A stretch of DNA of 64,000 nt from Benincasa hispida (Eukaryota; Streptophyta; Magnoliopsida; Cucurbitales; Cucurbitaceae), in the NCBI RefSeq assembly GCF_009727055.1, contig NC_052349.1, positions 34,528,134 through 34,592,133 on the forward strand, in the 5' to 3' direction. Within the stretch, counting starts at the first letter, position 1. Each line of letters opens with the position of its first letter. The translations under genes were made by a program, and so were the position numbers. The notes under the pieces were generated by a model. The model was not told the DNA's origin. It saw only the letters and a program-made list of their open reading frames with translations, and did no database searches. Positions 46,028 to 57,886 of the stretch are shown here, piece after piece.

Positions 46028-47060
46028 TCAGAGAAAAGGGTTATTCTTTATGAAGCATATTGACTGCGGATTCCTTGGGCATTCTTCAATCGGATGTGCT
46101 TCTCCACAGATGACACAACTCGTGGTCATTTGAGCGATTACATTGACCTGTCCTTTATGCATTCCCATGCTATTGATTACGATGCAATGTATCAGATTCA
46201 TCATCACGTTCATTTGGGTTTGTAGGGATGCGATGGCCCCATTAGTTGCGTCACTATCTTTAATTCTTAATCTTTGATCATTTTCCCTCCAATCTTCATG
46301 ATTCTTGGAAATGCGATCAAGGATATTCTTAGCCTCTTCGTAAGTTTTACCGAGCATACCACCAGCTACTACCGCGTTGGCAGCCGTCTGTGATGCAGGG
46401 TTCAAACCATGATAAAAGATTTCCATTTGGAGACAGTTGGGTAAGCCATTGTGTGGACAATCTCGCACTAGTCTCTTAAATCTCGCCCAGGCATCACTGA
46501 GCGATTCGTTAATTTCCTGCTCAAAATTCGTAATTAACTTCCTCCTTCTTGCGTTCTCTGTTGGAGGGAAGTATTTCTTCATGAAATTTTCCACTACTTG
46601 TTCCCACGATGTTATCTCCCCTGGTTCGAGAGAATAAGCCCACTTTCTTGCTTGATCGCATAAGGAAAATGGGAACAACGTTAGTCGAACCTCCTCAGCA
46701 GAGATATTTAGGAACACAAAAGGCGTGCGGATCCTTGCCACACCTTCCACCAAACTGTCCGGCCGTTTGAAACATCTGCAACATAACCGGTTTCATTTCA
46801 AACCGCGATCCATTCAGAGCTGGCCTCATGATTCCAGGGAGAAATCATATAGGTTGGGGGCTGCAAAGTCCCAAATGGGTCTATTCACCAGGAGGATGGG
46901 GTCGGCCATTATATTATTTGCGTTTGCGGCCCTCTCTTCCAGTTGTTCCGCCATTCTTAGAATTTCGTCTTGTTGTTTTTTGCGGTTGTTTCTCAATCTT
47001 CGTTGGAACGTTATTTCAATCTTTGGGTCGTAATTCGCCAAAGATTGAAAGCTGCAAAGA
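46028..47060 (-). pseudogene. gag: Athila-like gag N-terminal half with zinc knuckle
   Basis: The minus-strand frame after the primer site gives LANYDPKIEITFQRRLRNNR, AEQLEERAANANNIMADPIL and RPIWDFAAPNLYDF. A stop and frame change follow near 46800. The long frame 46028-46753 is a good retrotransposon gag domain: LTLFPFSLCDQARKWAYSLE, ITSWEQVVENFMKKYFPPTE and SDAWARFKRLVRDCPHNGLP, ending with CVICGEAHPIEECP, a CX2CX4HX4C knuckle with all ligands present. It is the best-preserved coding stretch in the window (241 codons). Gag forms the particle and binds RNA. Confidence 0.9.
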
Positions 47061-47101
47061 AAATAAAAAAAAATTACCATTAGCAAACTGTATTGCCATA
47101 G

Positions 47102-47119
47102 TCCCCGACAACGGCACCA
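47102..47119 (-). other. Primer binding site, tRNA-Asp type
   Basis: On the minus strand TGGTGCCGTTGTCGGGGA, two changes from the Athila tRNA-Asp site, five bases inside the 5' LTR end. Confidence 0.85.
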
Positions 47120-47124
47120 AAAAC

Positions 47125-48807
47125 TTAATGCGTGTTTAATGCGATGAAATAATGGTGTAGAATGCGATGGTGAGATTGTGTTGTGCATGCAAGTTTTCTC
47201 AGCAAGATCCAAGTATAAATCCTACTGAGTTGCCTGGTAAGCCCAGGGTCGAACACAGGGACTAAGGACGTAGTATGCGATGGTAAATTTCAATTACTTT
47301 GCGGTAACAAATAAATCAATTTGTTGGTTGGTTTATTGTTTAAGGTATAAAGTTTATGCGGCGGATTTGAGAAAAGAGTTAATTATGCGAAAGATACAAT
47401 GAGTATGCAGAGGAACGGGTCGATAAGGTCTTTAGCTAGCGTTTCTTGAGAATGCGTTCAAGCTATGCGATCATGCTACACTCATGCGACAGCAAATCAT
47501 TTTCCAATGCAAATGCGATAGCTTCTAGTTTTAGGACGCATGTGATGTATGCGATGATATCTATAGAGCTTATTCCTAAGTCTCTACTTCTTGCCTATGC
47601 GATGATGAAAGATGCACATAGGTACAAGGTGACCGCATATAATCATATCCTATCTCTAAGGTGCATGCGATGCGTTAATAGCAAACAGAACTTATTCCTA
47701 AGCTTCTATCTCTTGATTATGCGATTCTAATCTGACTCTCCCGAGCCTAGATTCTAATCTGACTTTTTCAAGCCTAGATTCTATCCTTAGACTACCCTCC
47801 TGAGTATCTCTAAAGGACGAATGACGCATACATAATACAAGATGATCCCATAAAGTGAAAATTCCAGGTTATGCTAGCTAAGTGCTTCTCAACCCATTCG
47901 ATAGATTTAGCTACTCATACGTAATGTAAAGAGAGTGGACAGATATAAAGATGCAATTTCCATTTTATAAATAAGTTTTTAATACAAAATGGCAATGGAA
48001 AAATAAGGGTAGAGAACATGGTAGCAATATCTTCCTTCCTAAGGCTTTTACACTGAGTTATCTATATTCTGCCCAAAAGACGTTCTTGCTTCCACAAGAG
48101 TTGGCCCTCTCTCTGTTTTCAACGCTTCCCGGCATCTTCTGAGTTCACCAGGACGATCTCTCAGCGTAATCTCTCCTCACTCACTTCCGCCTTCTAAGTA
48201 TGTAAAATCTAAGTATATGGTGAAGAAGAAATCTAAAGTCTGAGGAGCAGAACCGAACTATCCAAACTTCTTAAACGAATGTGGCCGTCAGTATTTATAG
48301 AGCTTCAAGGTGCAAAAACTTTTTCTCTTGAATGATTGCACTGATGGGATGTCATTAATTCTCTATCTGATGCGCTGAATTTTTGTCACCGAAAAGTTGA
48401 GTGTACTTGCTACAACATGTCATTAACAGCTTGTCAACTTAATTCAGAATCGACTGTCATCAACTTTCTGTCCCATCGTGATTTATTAAGCTTTCATCTT
48501 GATGCACGGGCTCTATGCGACCACTTTCTTGAGTAGATTTTCATAAACACAAACGATCGCATAGTCTTGCGGTCGTAATCTCTTATGCGCTCGAACACTA
48601 ATGTCCTTAGATCGCAATTTCACCTTGCGTCACCGCATTTTCCTGCATAAAATATATAAGTTAGTTGTTTCAATGCGATGGACACATGCGATCGCAATGT
48701 TGTAAACTTAATGCTTTTGGACGTAATATTATATATTTTTACCGTCGCAAACCTACATTGTTTTTATATTTTTGCGTTGTAATAACGTGTATTTCTGCCC
48801 GTTATCA
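47125..48807 (-). repeat. 5' LTR of Athila-like element
   Basis: A 1683-base LTR starting TGATAACGGGCAGAAATACA (minus) at 48807. The core promoter CTATAAATAC lies at about 48292-48301. GCGAT/ATCGC words are frequent. It pairs with 40041-41637. Confidence 0.88.
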
Positions 48808-49224
48808 ACAACCTTTGTAAACTTTGAATCTTCTCCAAATTAGTTCCAATCTCCTCACGAACGGTTTGTATACCACTACAAGAGTCTTCCTGACTATTCT
48901 CCAGCCTTAGAATGGGATGGTGGGATCGCGTGAGGAACTAATTTGGAGGAATAGGTAAAGGTTTGAGAGAGATTTAGGCCTAAAATTTTTTCTCAAAAAT
49001 CTAAAAAATTTCCACTTTGCCAAGAAGAACCAAATATCATAGAACTCTTCTACTTATAGGTCATTTCATGCATGACATGCAATTTTGAGTTTAATGAGAA
49101 TTTGACATTAAAAAAACCACTAACTTAAAGTTGGATTAAGTGGGGCAAGTGTCTTCAAATGAAGACAACATAATTCAATAGTTGGAATTTCCCACTCAGA
49201 AATGTTGGATCTTTCCACTAACTT

Positions 49225-49358
49225 GGTCAAAGTTTGACTCTCAAATTCCAAAGTCAACAAGTTTGACTTTTTGACTTTCAAAAGTCAAAAGTCAACAATT
49301 TTACTTCCATTGCATTTTTTATCCAGTCAACAATTTGGCTTTTAATGCAATTTTGACC
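49225..49358 (-). promoter_or_regulatory. W-box cluster in copia LTR U3
   Basis: Nine TTGACT/TTGACC words or complements within about 135 bases (GGTCAA, TTGACT, AGTCAA, TTGACT, TTGACT, AGTCAA three times, TTGACC). They lie 170-300 bases upstream, on the minus strand, of a TATAAGTA word at 49050-49057. TTGACY is the binding core for WRKY transcription factors, which mediate stress and defence responses in plants. A stress-responsive LTR is an inference. Confidence 0.55.
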
Positions 49359-50018
49359 AACTCCATTTAATTTCAAAATTAATTATAATAATCAATTTTA
49401 AAATTAAATTAATATTGAATACTTAATGAAACAATTTAATTAATTTAATTTAATATTAAATCCACCACTAATATCAATTTATATGAATCTCTATTCATAA
49501 TCTTGATATTTAAATCTTATTTAAATATCTCATATTTTCTCTTTCTTTATGTTTAATTCACAATTCAACCATAGGTTAAATATATTGTATATATTTAACG
49601 CTTTCTTCCAATAATAAAAATTGAAAACTTCAAATTTGTTTGTCACACTGTTCAAAGGTTTAGTCCGATATGAGCTAGTAAGGAGACCTCATAGACCTAC
49701 AGATCATGGGCTCCAACGATATATGATTAACCGGCTAAACTTTTTAATCTAATTAACCACCATTTGTTAATTACCTGGTCACTCCACTAAAGCCCAGTAG
49801 TTGCACTCATTTCACTGTAGATATATTATGTCCACTCGATATAACCATGATTAGTAAGTTAACCCTTCACAGGTTGTTCGGAATAACGGTTGGGTCAAAA
49901 GCTGTTTTAGTCCCGAGATTACATCTTGCTTCTTAAGTCCCACGGATCCTCTAATGAAAAATTGGTTTGTGATCTAATCATTAAACCGAGTCCCTCTCGG
50001 GCTAAGGAGAGGGTGGGG

Positions 50019-50205
50019 CCCCTTGTTCAAGACCCGGAGTTAGCACTTAAGGAACAACCTCTCTACTATCTCTGAAAGCAGATAGGAGTGAATTCTGTCT
50101 TGCACCCTATGNCCCCTTGTTCAAGACCCGGAGTTAGCACTTAAGGAACAACCTCTCTACTATCTCTGAAAGCAGATAGGAGTGAATTCTGTCTTGCACC
50201 CTATG
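50019..50205. other. Assembly artefact: exact duplication around an N
   Basis: Bases 50019-50111 and 50113-50205 are identical 93-base copies separated by one N at 50112. Related LTRs (for example near 18272-18362 and 9580-9670) have this segment once. It looks like two contig ends that overlap but were joined with a gap character. Confidence 0.9.
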
Positions 50206-50776
50206 TCCTCAGCTATATATCCGATCTTACCCCTGAAATGGGAGGCTTCACCCATGCAAATCTAAGGATAACCCTGAATAAACAAGAGTTCATAGTTAGC
50301 TTAGGATTAAGGTCAAGTTACCTAGGTCATCGCTTTGAAATAGTCTGTCTTAAACTGTAAACAATGTTATAAAGTAAGAGTGACTTGATTCTTGGAATGA
50401 TCTTATGCAAACTCATTACATAGGACGCCCCCACTCCTCATGTCAATACATGAACGAATCAGGATCACTTCGTTTGTAGCACTTTACAACAAATTGTAAC
50501 AACTACAGGTAAGCTGCATCCAATAGTGTTATCAGAATAAGGCACCCAATCTTATTCGTGTATTATAGATCATTTTGACTATTTACTCGAACCTGATCCA
50601 CTCTTATTTCTCTACATAAAGTTGAAGTACTCATGTAATAGTCATGGATCTTTTAGTTTATTAGATTTATTTCTAAAACGAAATAAGCAATTCATATATA
50701 TTTAATAACAACTTTATTGATTTACAGAATAAGCTTATTATTTACAAACCTTAAATTTTAGGACATAAAATCCAAC

Positions 50777-51988
50777 AATTGCATGCTAACATTACACTAT
50801 GATTAATTCAACTTAAGTTCTTGGTCAGTTTCTAGGTAGGAAGTGTTTTGTAAACCATCAACTTAAATACCTGCAGCCTAGATAGAACCTAATCGGTGGA
50901 GTTCCCTTATAATCATAGTAATGTTTTTCCTGTTTAGTTCATTAAAACTATTTTAAAACTAAGTATAATTCTAATCCTATTAGAATTAAAATGATCTTAG
51001 ATCTAATTGATTTTAAATCATTTAAAATTAATTAATTTATCCTATGATCTTATATTTGCATGCAATTCTTGATTATAGATTGATGGTTTAACTTAATTAA
51101 CAATCATATTCTAATTAATTAAATAATCCATACTATATACATTGTATGAAAAATATAATATTTATATTTATACTATGGATGTTTCATGCTCAATGCATCT
51201 TTGATTTTCATAATTTTATTAACATAACATTTTATACTAAAGCCAATCATGAAACACAAACAAACATGTTCCAAGACATTTAAACTAAGTAATATCAAGC
51301 GTTATGCTTTATTAATTTCATTCATTTAAGATAACAATTACATTAAATTACGCTTGAAATTTAAATTATATCATGCATTAATACCATACATTATAACGCT
51401 TATAATATACTAAAAATGCATGAATATGCTTAATTGGTGGGATTTATCTAAATGACATCCATAAAACATTTAAATAGCAAATGAACCGATAATTTTGGCC
51501 TCTAGGATAAAATAAAGCAATAAATTACAATAATTATGCCAATTTATCATAAAATAAGCTTCTTCCGCTCTAGACCGAACCAAACCAATTCGAACTGCAT
51601 CAAATCGGACCCAAAAATACGAACCAAGCCAAAACAACACAAAACCAGACCCAACCAGCTTGAACCGAATCCAACATCTTGAACCAGGTTGATGTCAGCA
51701 TGGGTTTCCCTTCTTTTCAATTTTTTTTCAACTTCTCAGCCTCTATTCACCAAAATTTTGAAGAATTAATCTTGATCTTCATCACCAAGGGTTCTAATTC
51801 TAGAAATGGACTTATAAAGACTCCATTTATATAATTAAAACACTAAAAAGCACAAAAACCTTTATAATTGATCAAATAAAAACATATAACTAAGGCCAAA
51901 AATACCGTAAACATTCCTTGCAATAAACATTCACAATGCCACCAAAACTCAGTGCAAATTTCATAATCCTAATTAATATATGAGAAGT
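50777..51988 (-). other. Copia leader fragment
   Basis: Non-coding leader of the minus element whose 5' LTR is 52002-57886. Its left part resembles 15880-16100 (AGGTAGGA.GTGTT.CGTA.ACCATCAACTTAAAT). It is interrupted on the left by the LTR ending at 50776. There are no coding frames of note. Confidence 0.6.
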
Positions 51989-52000
51989 CTCTGATACCAA
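51989..52000 (-). other. Primer binding site, initiator tRNA-Met
   Basis: Reverse complement TTGGTATCAGAG, a perfect copia primer site next to the LTR at 52002. Confidence 0.88.
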
Positions 52001-52916
52001 TTGTAGGGATGAAAACCCTAACGCAATGGAAAGCAAGAACCAAAACCCATTATTAATTTGAGATTTCTGAAATACCCATATACTGCGCAACTCAGAAATA
52101 ATACAGAGACCAAAGAAAAACAATAATTAGCCTATTGTAAAATAAATTCATAGAAAAGGGATAGAAAACCTTTACATTTGTAGAACCAAGTGAGAATCCA
52201 ACTCTCCAATTGGGATTTTAGAACACCACTAAAAAAGCAACCTTCCTATCCTCCAAAAAACCTTAGGTAATTTTTGGTTTGTGGGAACCAATTGAATTGG
52301 GAAAAAGAAAACCGAGAATGAGGAATTTTCATTAAGAGAAGTAAAAAGCAAGAACTATTCTTTGCATGATTTTTTAATTCTTTTTCCTCATGGATGAAAC
52401 GTGGAACCACCCATGTTTTTAGATAATTCCTCTAGATGGGAGTTATATAATTAATTGAATTAATTAATAATTAATAAGTAATTAATTAAATCTAATTTAA
52501 TTAATGACTTCATTGAAATTATATTAAATGAAACATCTCTCACATAATCTATAGTTTTAATTCCATTAAAATATCTCCAAATTAAATATCAAATATTTAA
52601 TTTGGCTTACATTTGAATCATATCCAATTGTAGTTCTCTTATATTTAATGTGCATCAAATACACATTTATTTTAACCTAGAATTTCAATATGAATCCAAT
52701 CCATTAATATTTGAACTCCTTCAAATATTTAATCTCTTATAAATTAATTTTGAATCATATCCAAAAATAAATTTATATTATAAAGTTTAATTAAAATATA
52801 AGCTTTATATTATAATGTATCATTATACATTATATTATTTCTCTCAGTGAATTTGAACATTTCAAACTCTTTAAAGCATGGTTACCTCAATTCCCTTTAC
52901 AAGCTAGGAAGAAGAC

Positions 52917-54261
52917 TAATAGCACCGAGAATGTGCTATTTTCTCTTCTTAATTCTAGGTTGTTACTATGTCTAATGTTTTTATATGATGATTTTATAGG
53001 TATTGAGCATCTTGGAGGTAGAATTAGTCGTTACAAGCTATTTGGGGTTAATTTGGAGCAATTAGGAGCTAATTTGAGTAACTGGGATTCAAAGGGACGT
53101 GTGAATAGATGGAAACACCCTTGGACGAAGCGTTGTGACGTTCAACCGAGGATTTTGCAACGCTATAAGGTAGTAGCTACCTATTTTGTGTAAAGTAGGG
53201 CAGTGTTGTAATGCTACATGTGGCGTTGCAATGCTACGAATTGAAGACGAAAGTGTGCTGCAAGGCAGTAGCGTTGCAACGCTAATCTGAGCAGCATTGC
53301 AATGCTATGACGTTGTCCTATATATAGCAGTCTTTGTTTTAGGTTAGAAAAATTTGTCTGCCTTCGGCATCCAGTCGAATTTTCCCCTCTTTTCCTTCTT
53401 CCACTTGTTATTTGGGCGTTTCTTTAGTAATTTATCGAGTAGATGCCGGATTGTAACTTCTCACCCTCCATGGGAAGGTAAGATTTTGGTATCTTAGTTT
53501 AGGGATTCGAAGGAACTCAATGTAATTTTGTGAGATTTCAATTTAATGATGTATACAAACTCGTTTATGGGTTTTGATCTGGATTTATATTTATGAATTG
53601 CATGATTTTAATTTTTGATTGACGCCCAATAATTTTGTCGTGTGATTCTAATGTTTTGTGATTACCTTGTAATATCTGACGTATATTATATATTAATCTC
53701 ATTGGAAGCAATAGTTTAGTTAGGCAAAAAGGACTGCTCCTAGCAACCTAAAGAAAAACTATATTGATTATTTAATTAGACGTTGGAAGTTAAACACTCA
53801 TCTTAGCATAATCACTAGAACTTAATGTGGTTCATTAATTTGTATGAAGCAGATTTGTTGTCTGTGCATTTTGATTAATTAGATAATTAGGACCATTGGT
53901 TGGGATTCTGATCAATTGGGCTAAGCATAAACAAGAAGTAAGTCATAAATTGGTTCAATGATCTAAATTACATTGGGTAAATCCATTCCTCTAAGCTAAG
54001 ACATCTCGATTAATTACGCTTCTATCTTTACTTTTCTCGCATTTTATTTTCATGCACTTTCAATTATCAACGCCCCCCCCCCCCCATTTATCTCTTTAAC
54101 TAAAAACGAGCTTTGATGAACTAATCTTCAGGGCTTCCCTGAGGTTCGACCCCAGACTTGCCGCTTGTACTACTAGTTAGTGTAAGTAGTTAGTTTGGTG
54201 ATTTATAAATATTATTGCGTAGGTGAGGGTTTACAGGTGATGGTAAACTCGAAGTCGACCA
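52917..54261 (+). repeat. Athila-like 5' LTR
   Basis: 1345 bases, colinear with the solo LTR 2585-3919 (1335 bases). It has the same TATA position (TATATATAG near 53322), the same upstream array of GCGTTGCAACGC-type words, the block ATTGTAACTTCTCACCCTCC, and a 13-base poly-C at 54073-54085. Confidence 0.88.
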
Positions 54262-54264
54262 AAT

Positions 54265-54282
54265 TGACGCCGTTGTCGGGGA
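54265..54282 (+). other. Primer binding site, tRNA-Asp type
   Basis: TGACGCCGTTGTCGGGGA, two changes from the Athila tRNA-Asp site, immediately downstream of the LTR. Confidence 0.85.
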
Positions 54283-54361
54283 AGCCAATTAGTTTTTCTT
54301 AGTGAGTTTTTAGTTAAAGTTTCTTTTGCTTTGATTTATTTTCTTTTTGTGTTAGTTAAGC

Positions 54362-54963
54362 ATGACAAGATTTTCAAATCAATCTTGTACATCCGAAAGC
54401 CATGTTACAAATTTTGATGAAGAGGTAAGTGGTGTTCGCCATGAGCTTACCGAGTTGACTTTCTTGGTTGGTCACTTGGTGAAAAGGAGATCACAACAAG
54501 TAGAGGTGTGGGAGTTGCCTACTCAAAGGGCATCCCACGTAAGCATGTCCGAGGTTGCAGTGGATGATAGCACCATATGGATTCGTTGAGGAGGGGTATT
54601 ATGGTCCTTGGGACTATGAGCCTCACCATTCTTGACGAGGGGAGTCCTTTGACCATGGATACTCATGATGGTGACAAAGCTTTGGCGGCCAAGATTTCAA
54701 AACACCACACCAGTTGACTCACGCTCAGTCTTTAAGGTTAGGTATGTCTTTAAAGGATTTGGTGACGGAGCTTTTAAGTTTGAGCAGGACAACCTCCGTA
54801 GGCAGCAAGAGTTCAAGTGCATCCAACAAAAGAGTCTTCGCCCTGAGGCCGAGGGTAGGATTGACTTACAAAGTCAGAGTGACCTTGTTGATCGACTTGC
54901 AACTTCAGTTGGGAGGCCAAACGAGCCGTTGTCAGACCATTCCTTTTATTTTCTAGAGACCTA
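54362..54963 (+). pseudogene. Gypsy gag remnant, frameshifted
   Basis: The first frame (54362-54589) starts MTRFSNQSCTSESHVTNFDE 80 bases after the primer site, where gag or a pre-gag peptide is expected. After a break, 54665-54963 includes FKFEQDNLRRQQEFKCIQQK and DLVDRLATSVGRPNEPLSD. These faintly recall the coiled gag segment before the zinc knuckle in Athila elements. No knuckle or protease follows. Confidence 0.4.
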
Positions 54964-55553
54964 GAGATATAAAGTAGTCCATGTCGACACGGTGGAAGAG
55001 CAGGAACCACTTCCTGGATATGAAATTAATTGGCTAAACTCATTAACCGATTAAACAATATTCGTTAACTGTAGGTACACTCCACTAAAGACCCATAATT
55101 ACACTCTTCTCAATACAGATATATTTCTGTGTCCATAGATATAGACCAATGGTAGCAAGTTAGTCCTTCACGAGCATTCGTAACACCAACTAGGTCAAAT
55201 TACCGTTTTACCCCTAGGTTACCTATGTACCCTTAAGTACCAGTGCTCCTCTAATGAACAACCTATTTATGGCCTCTCAGGCCAGTGAGAGAGTAAGAAC
55301 CTTTGTGCCAGTCTCGGGGACACCACTTAATGGAATACTCATCTACTTACTCTAAAGTCGGGAAGAAGTGAATTTCATCTCATGAAATTATGTTCCCGTC
55401 CCCTACTCGCTCTAGTCTCTAAAATGGTAGGCTTATTAAGTCGGCAAATTGACTACTCTTACCATACAAATCAAAGTACAATCCCTCATGAACAGCAGTC
55501 CATAACTCACTCAGGATTAAAATTAAGTTGCCTAGATCATCCTAGTGAAATAG

Positions 55554-57454
55554 TGTTGAGTTTGATGCCCTAAATCTCTTAGAGTTATGTAGTTTGTAAT
55601 TGTATTATACAAACTTTTTATTTACTTAATAAAATATGAGATGTTTTATTTGACATTTAGTAGCATTAAACCCACAAACCAATAAACCAACATCTAAGGT
55701 TATCATATGTAACTTAAACATATATGTAGAGACATACACGTGGATCATGTTTAAGTGATAACCTAAATGGTCTGTAGTAGATGGATAAGGCTGGATATCA
55801 TATCTTGGTGACACTACGAGTACAATCCACTTTATAGATGATACAATTGTTGTAAAGTGCTACAAATGATCTGATCCTGATCATTCATGTAGAGACATGT
55901 GAGCGGGGGTATTCTATATAAAGGAGTTTGTATAAGACGGAACTATGAAATGACTAGTCTCATTATATAACATCGTTCATAATTAAGACTTACATTTCAC
56001 CAGGATGACCATAGGTGATATGACTTAAATCTGGAGTGAGTTGTGAACTCTTGCCTAGAAGGGCAGTCCTTTGATTTGTATAGGTGAAAGTGGCAAGATT
56101 GCTGACTCAACAAGTCTACCATTTTGGGGATTCGTCTGATTGGGGAGTTGGGAACACAGCTACACAAGACGAAATTCACTCATTCCCTAAGGTTGGGGTA
56201 AGTATATAAATTGATCCCTTAAAGGCTAATTTTTGGCTTGAACAATGTCGTGCTACACCCTCTCCTGACCTAAAAGGGGTTTGATCATAGTTGGACTATG
56301 ACTTATTGTTCATTAGAGGAATTGGTGGTACTTAAGGAGTTAGATGTAACTATAGAGGCAAAATGGTAATTTTGGCCTAGTTGTACTTACGAGCAATTTA
56401 TGAAGGGTCATGGCGCTGTTAATTGGTTATATCCAATGGACACATAAATATATTTGTAGTGCAAAGAGTGCAACTATCAGTCTTTAATGGAATGCCCGAT
56501 AGTTAATGGATGTTGAATAATATAGTTAAAGAAGTTTAATTAATTATTCAAGTACTATTAGAGCTTCAAGCTATAGGTTTATGAGGTCCCCTTTGTAACT
56601 CAACAAGGATTAGATGAGAATCAATTTTGGATTGATTTGAATTGTTCAAATTAATTGAAGGAATTAATTATATGTGATATAATTAATTTAATTTAATCAT
56701 ATATGATATAATTATTATAATTTCTTTGATGGATTATAATATAAAGTTTATCTAAGGAAATAAATATTTGAATATGATTCAAATATAAATTATGTGAATT
56801 GAATTCATATAATTAAATTTAGTATCAATGGGATTTATATTAAATACCGTGCATATAGTTTAATATAATTTAATATAAAATATATGATAAAGTAGTTATC
56901 ATATAAATATATATTAATGTTTTATTAAAATAAAATTTCTTTTATTTATTTTAAATTTTTGAAAATTTATTTTGGGAGTTAACTCCCTCCTCCTTTTTCT
57001 CTCTACTACGTGAAAGTGGGAGAGTGCAGATAGTTACCATCTTTTTCTTCCCCATTTGAGTTTTACAAAGAACAATCTCCGCAAGAATTTCTCTGAGAAA
57101 AGTTCTTAGGTTCCCACTCTCCTTCCTCTCAAAATAAAACTCTATCCCTCTCTTCCAAAATATCAAGAGGCCACAACTCCTTGAATTCTCATCCTAGAGA
57201 ATACAGGGGAAGCTTTCATGGTTGCAAATTAAGGTTTCGAGTTCGTGACCTTTTTGGAGAGGAGAAATCATATGAGAAGATTAGATCTTCAAGGATAAGT
57301 CTCCTTATCTTTCTTCTCAATTTTCATTAGCATGTTGTAATTTTCTTTTGATGTATAATGATTTTGTATGATTCTGTAAAATTGTATGGTTCTGTAAAAA
57401 TTGAGATTTGAGACCGATTCCCGCTTCCGCTTAAGAACCTTTACTGGTTTCTTC
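55554..57454 (+). mobile_element. Solo LTR, Ty1-copia, plus strand
   Basis: About 1.9 kb starting TGTTGAGTTTGATGCCC, inserted in the minus copia LTR; the interrupted host sequence GAAATAG/AAATGGAAACCTACC is continuous in the related LTR near 20535. The flanks AAATAG (55548-55553) and AAATGG (57455-57460) look like an imperfect duplication. It belongs to the family of 21402 and 59174. There is no internal sequence, and the right boundary is accurate to a few bases only. Confidence 0.8.
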
Positions 57455-57886
57455 AAATGGAAACCTACCTAGTTAACGGAGTTACATCTAGTAGTTACTA
57501 TTTCGTGGTCCGGTCTTATGCAAACTCATTACATATGATACCCCCAGTCGCATGTTCCCTACACGAACACGTTGGATCATTTAATTTATATGAAATATAA
57601 AGTGGGTCGTATCCATAGTGTCACTAACATAAGATACCCAATCTTATCCATATATTATAGACCTTTTAGGCTGTATCTTGAACACTGATCCCCGTATGTC
57701 TCCACATATAGTTCAAGACTCATACAACAATCTAGGATGTTAATTTATTGGATTAGGGTTATTTAGGTAAGATAAAAACAAGATAAACAATAACTATTTA
57801 TTGTAATAAACATTAATAACACTTTATTAATGATTGGTCAAATGTTACATTTATTATCTACGAGTTTTAGGGTATAAAACTCAACA

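Larger units (their letters stand above)
40041..48807 (-). mobile_element. Athila-like Ty3-gypsy element, gag-protease only
   Basis: Minus-strand element with LTRs at 40041-41637 (3') and 47125-48807 (5'), primer site at 47102-47119, and ACAAC duplicated at 40036-40040 and 48808-48812. The interior codes for gag (45345-47060) and part of an aspartic protease (42913-43391), separated only by a later solo LTR (43397-45344). RT, RNase H and integrase are missing between 42913 and the 3' non-coding region. It is therefore a non-autonomous derivative, related in LTR words and 3' region to the plus element at 26116-31951. Confidence 0.92.
33485..50776 (-). mobile_element. Ty1-copia element with gag, integrase and RT remnants
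   Basis: Minus-strand element. The 5' LTR is 39939-40040 plus 48808-50776, then leader, gag (from 39311), zinc knuckle, integrase, RT and RNase H down to 33485, where it is cut before the 3' LTR. Two insertions split it: a solo LTR (34971-37091) and an Athila-like element (40041-48807). It is the most complete pol-bearing copia copy in the window, but every domain carries stops or frameshifts. The outer LTR end lies in the leader of the element whose LTR is 52002-57886. Confidence 0.85.
39939..50776 (-). repeat. 5' LTR of copia element, split by Athila-like insertion
   Basis: 39939-40040 plus 48808-50776, about 2.07 kb after removing the insert and one ACAAC. The outer end at 50776 reads TGTTGGATTTTATGTCC on the minus strand. 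It contains a minus TATAAGTA at about 49050-49057, a cluster of W-box words (49225-49358), and an assembly duplication around an N at 50112. Confidence 0.8.
52917..55012 (+). mobile_element. Truncated Athila-like element: LTR plus gag start
   Basis: LTR at 52917-54261 (TAATAGCAC...GACCA), primer site at 54265-54282, leader, and gag-like frames to about 55012, where the host copia LTR resumes at GATATGA. The rest of the internal region and the 3' LTR are missing, so the right border is a deletion or recombination point rather than an element end. Confidence 0.82.
18954..57886 (-). mobile_element. Minus Ty1-copia element, disrupted by nested elements
   Basis: Inferred single element. Its 3' LTR is 18954-20972 (followed in plus coordinates by purine tract and RNase H). 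Its 5' LTR is 52002-57886 (preceded in plus coordinates by primer site and leader). The two LTRs match closely, for example AACCAAGTGAGAATCCAACT at about 19107 and 52184, and ends CGAGTTTTAGGGCATAAAAC / CGAGTTTTAGGGTATAAAAC. Everything from about 21402 to 50776 would then be nested inside. Pairing is by family and orientation; the outer end at 18954 is cut by another element and no target duplication can be read. Confidence 0.55.
52002..57886 (-). repeat. 5' LTR of minus copia element, twice interrupted
   Basis: Inner end TGTAGGG at 52002; outer end at 57886 reads TGTTGAGTTTTATACCC on the minus strand. LTR segments are 52002-52916, 55013-55553 and 57455-57886, together about 1.9 kb and colinear with 18954-20972. 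The gaps are a truncated Athila-like element and a plus copia solo LTR. Confidence 0.82.

Noticed and set aside
46725..47139. Two overlapping plus-strand frames of about 100 codons
   Set aside because: They are shadows of the minus-strand gag N-terminus.
54073..54085. 13-base poly-C as a possible structural or viral poly-C tract
   Set aside because: It is within a gypsy LTR; the sister LTR lacks it (it reads CACACCAAACC there), so it is a local slippage product.
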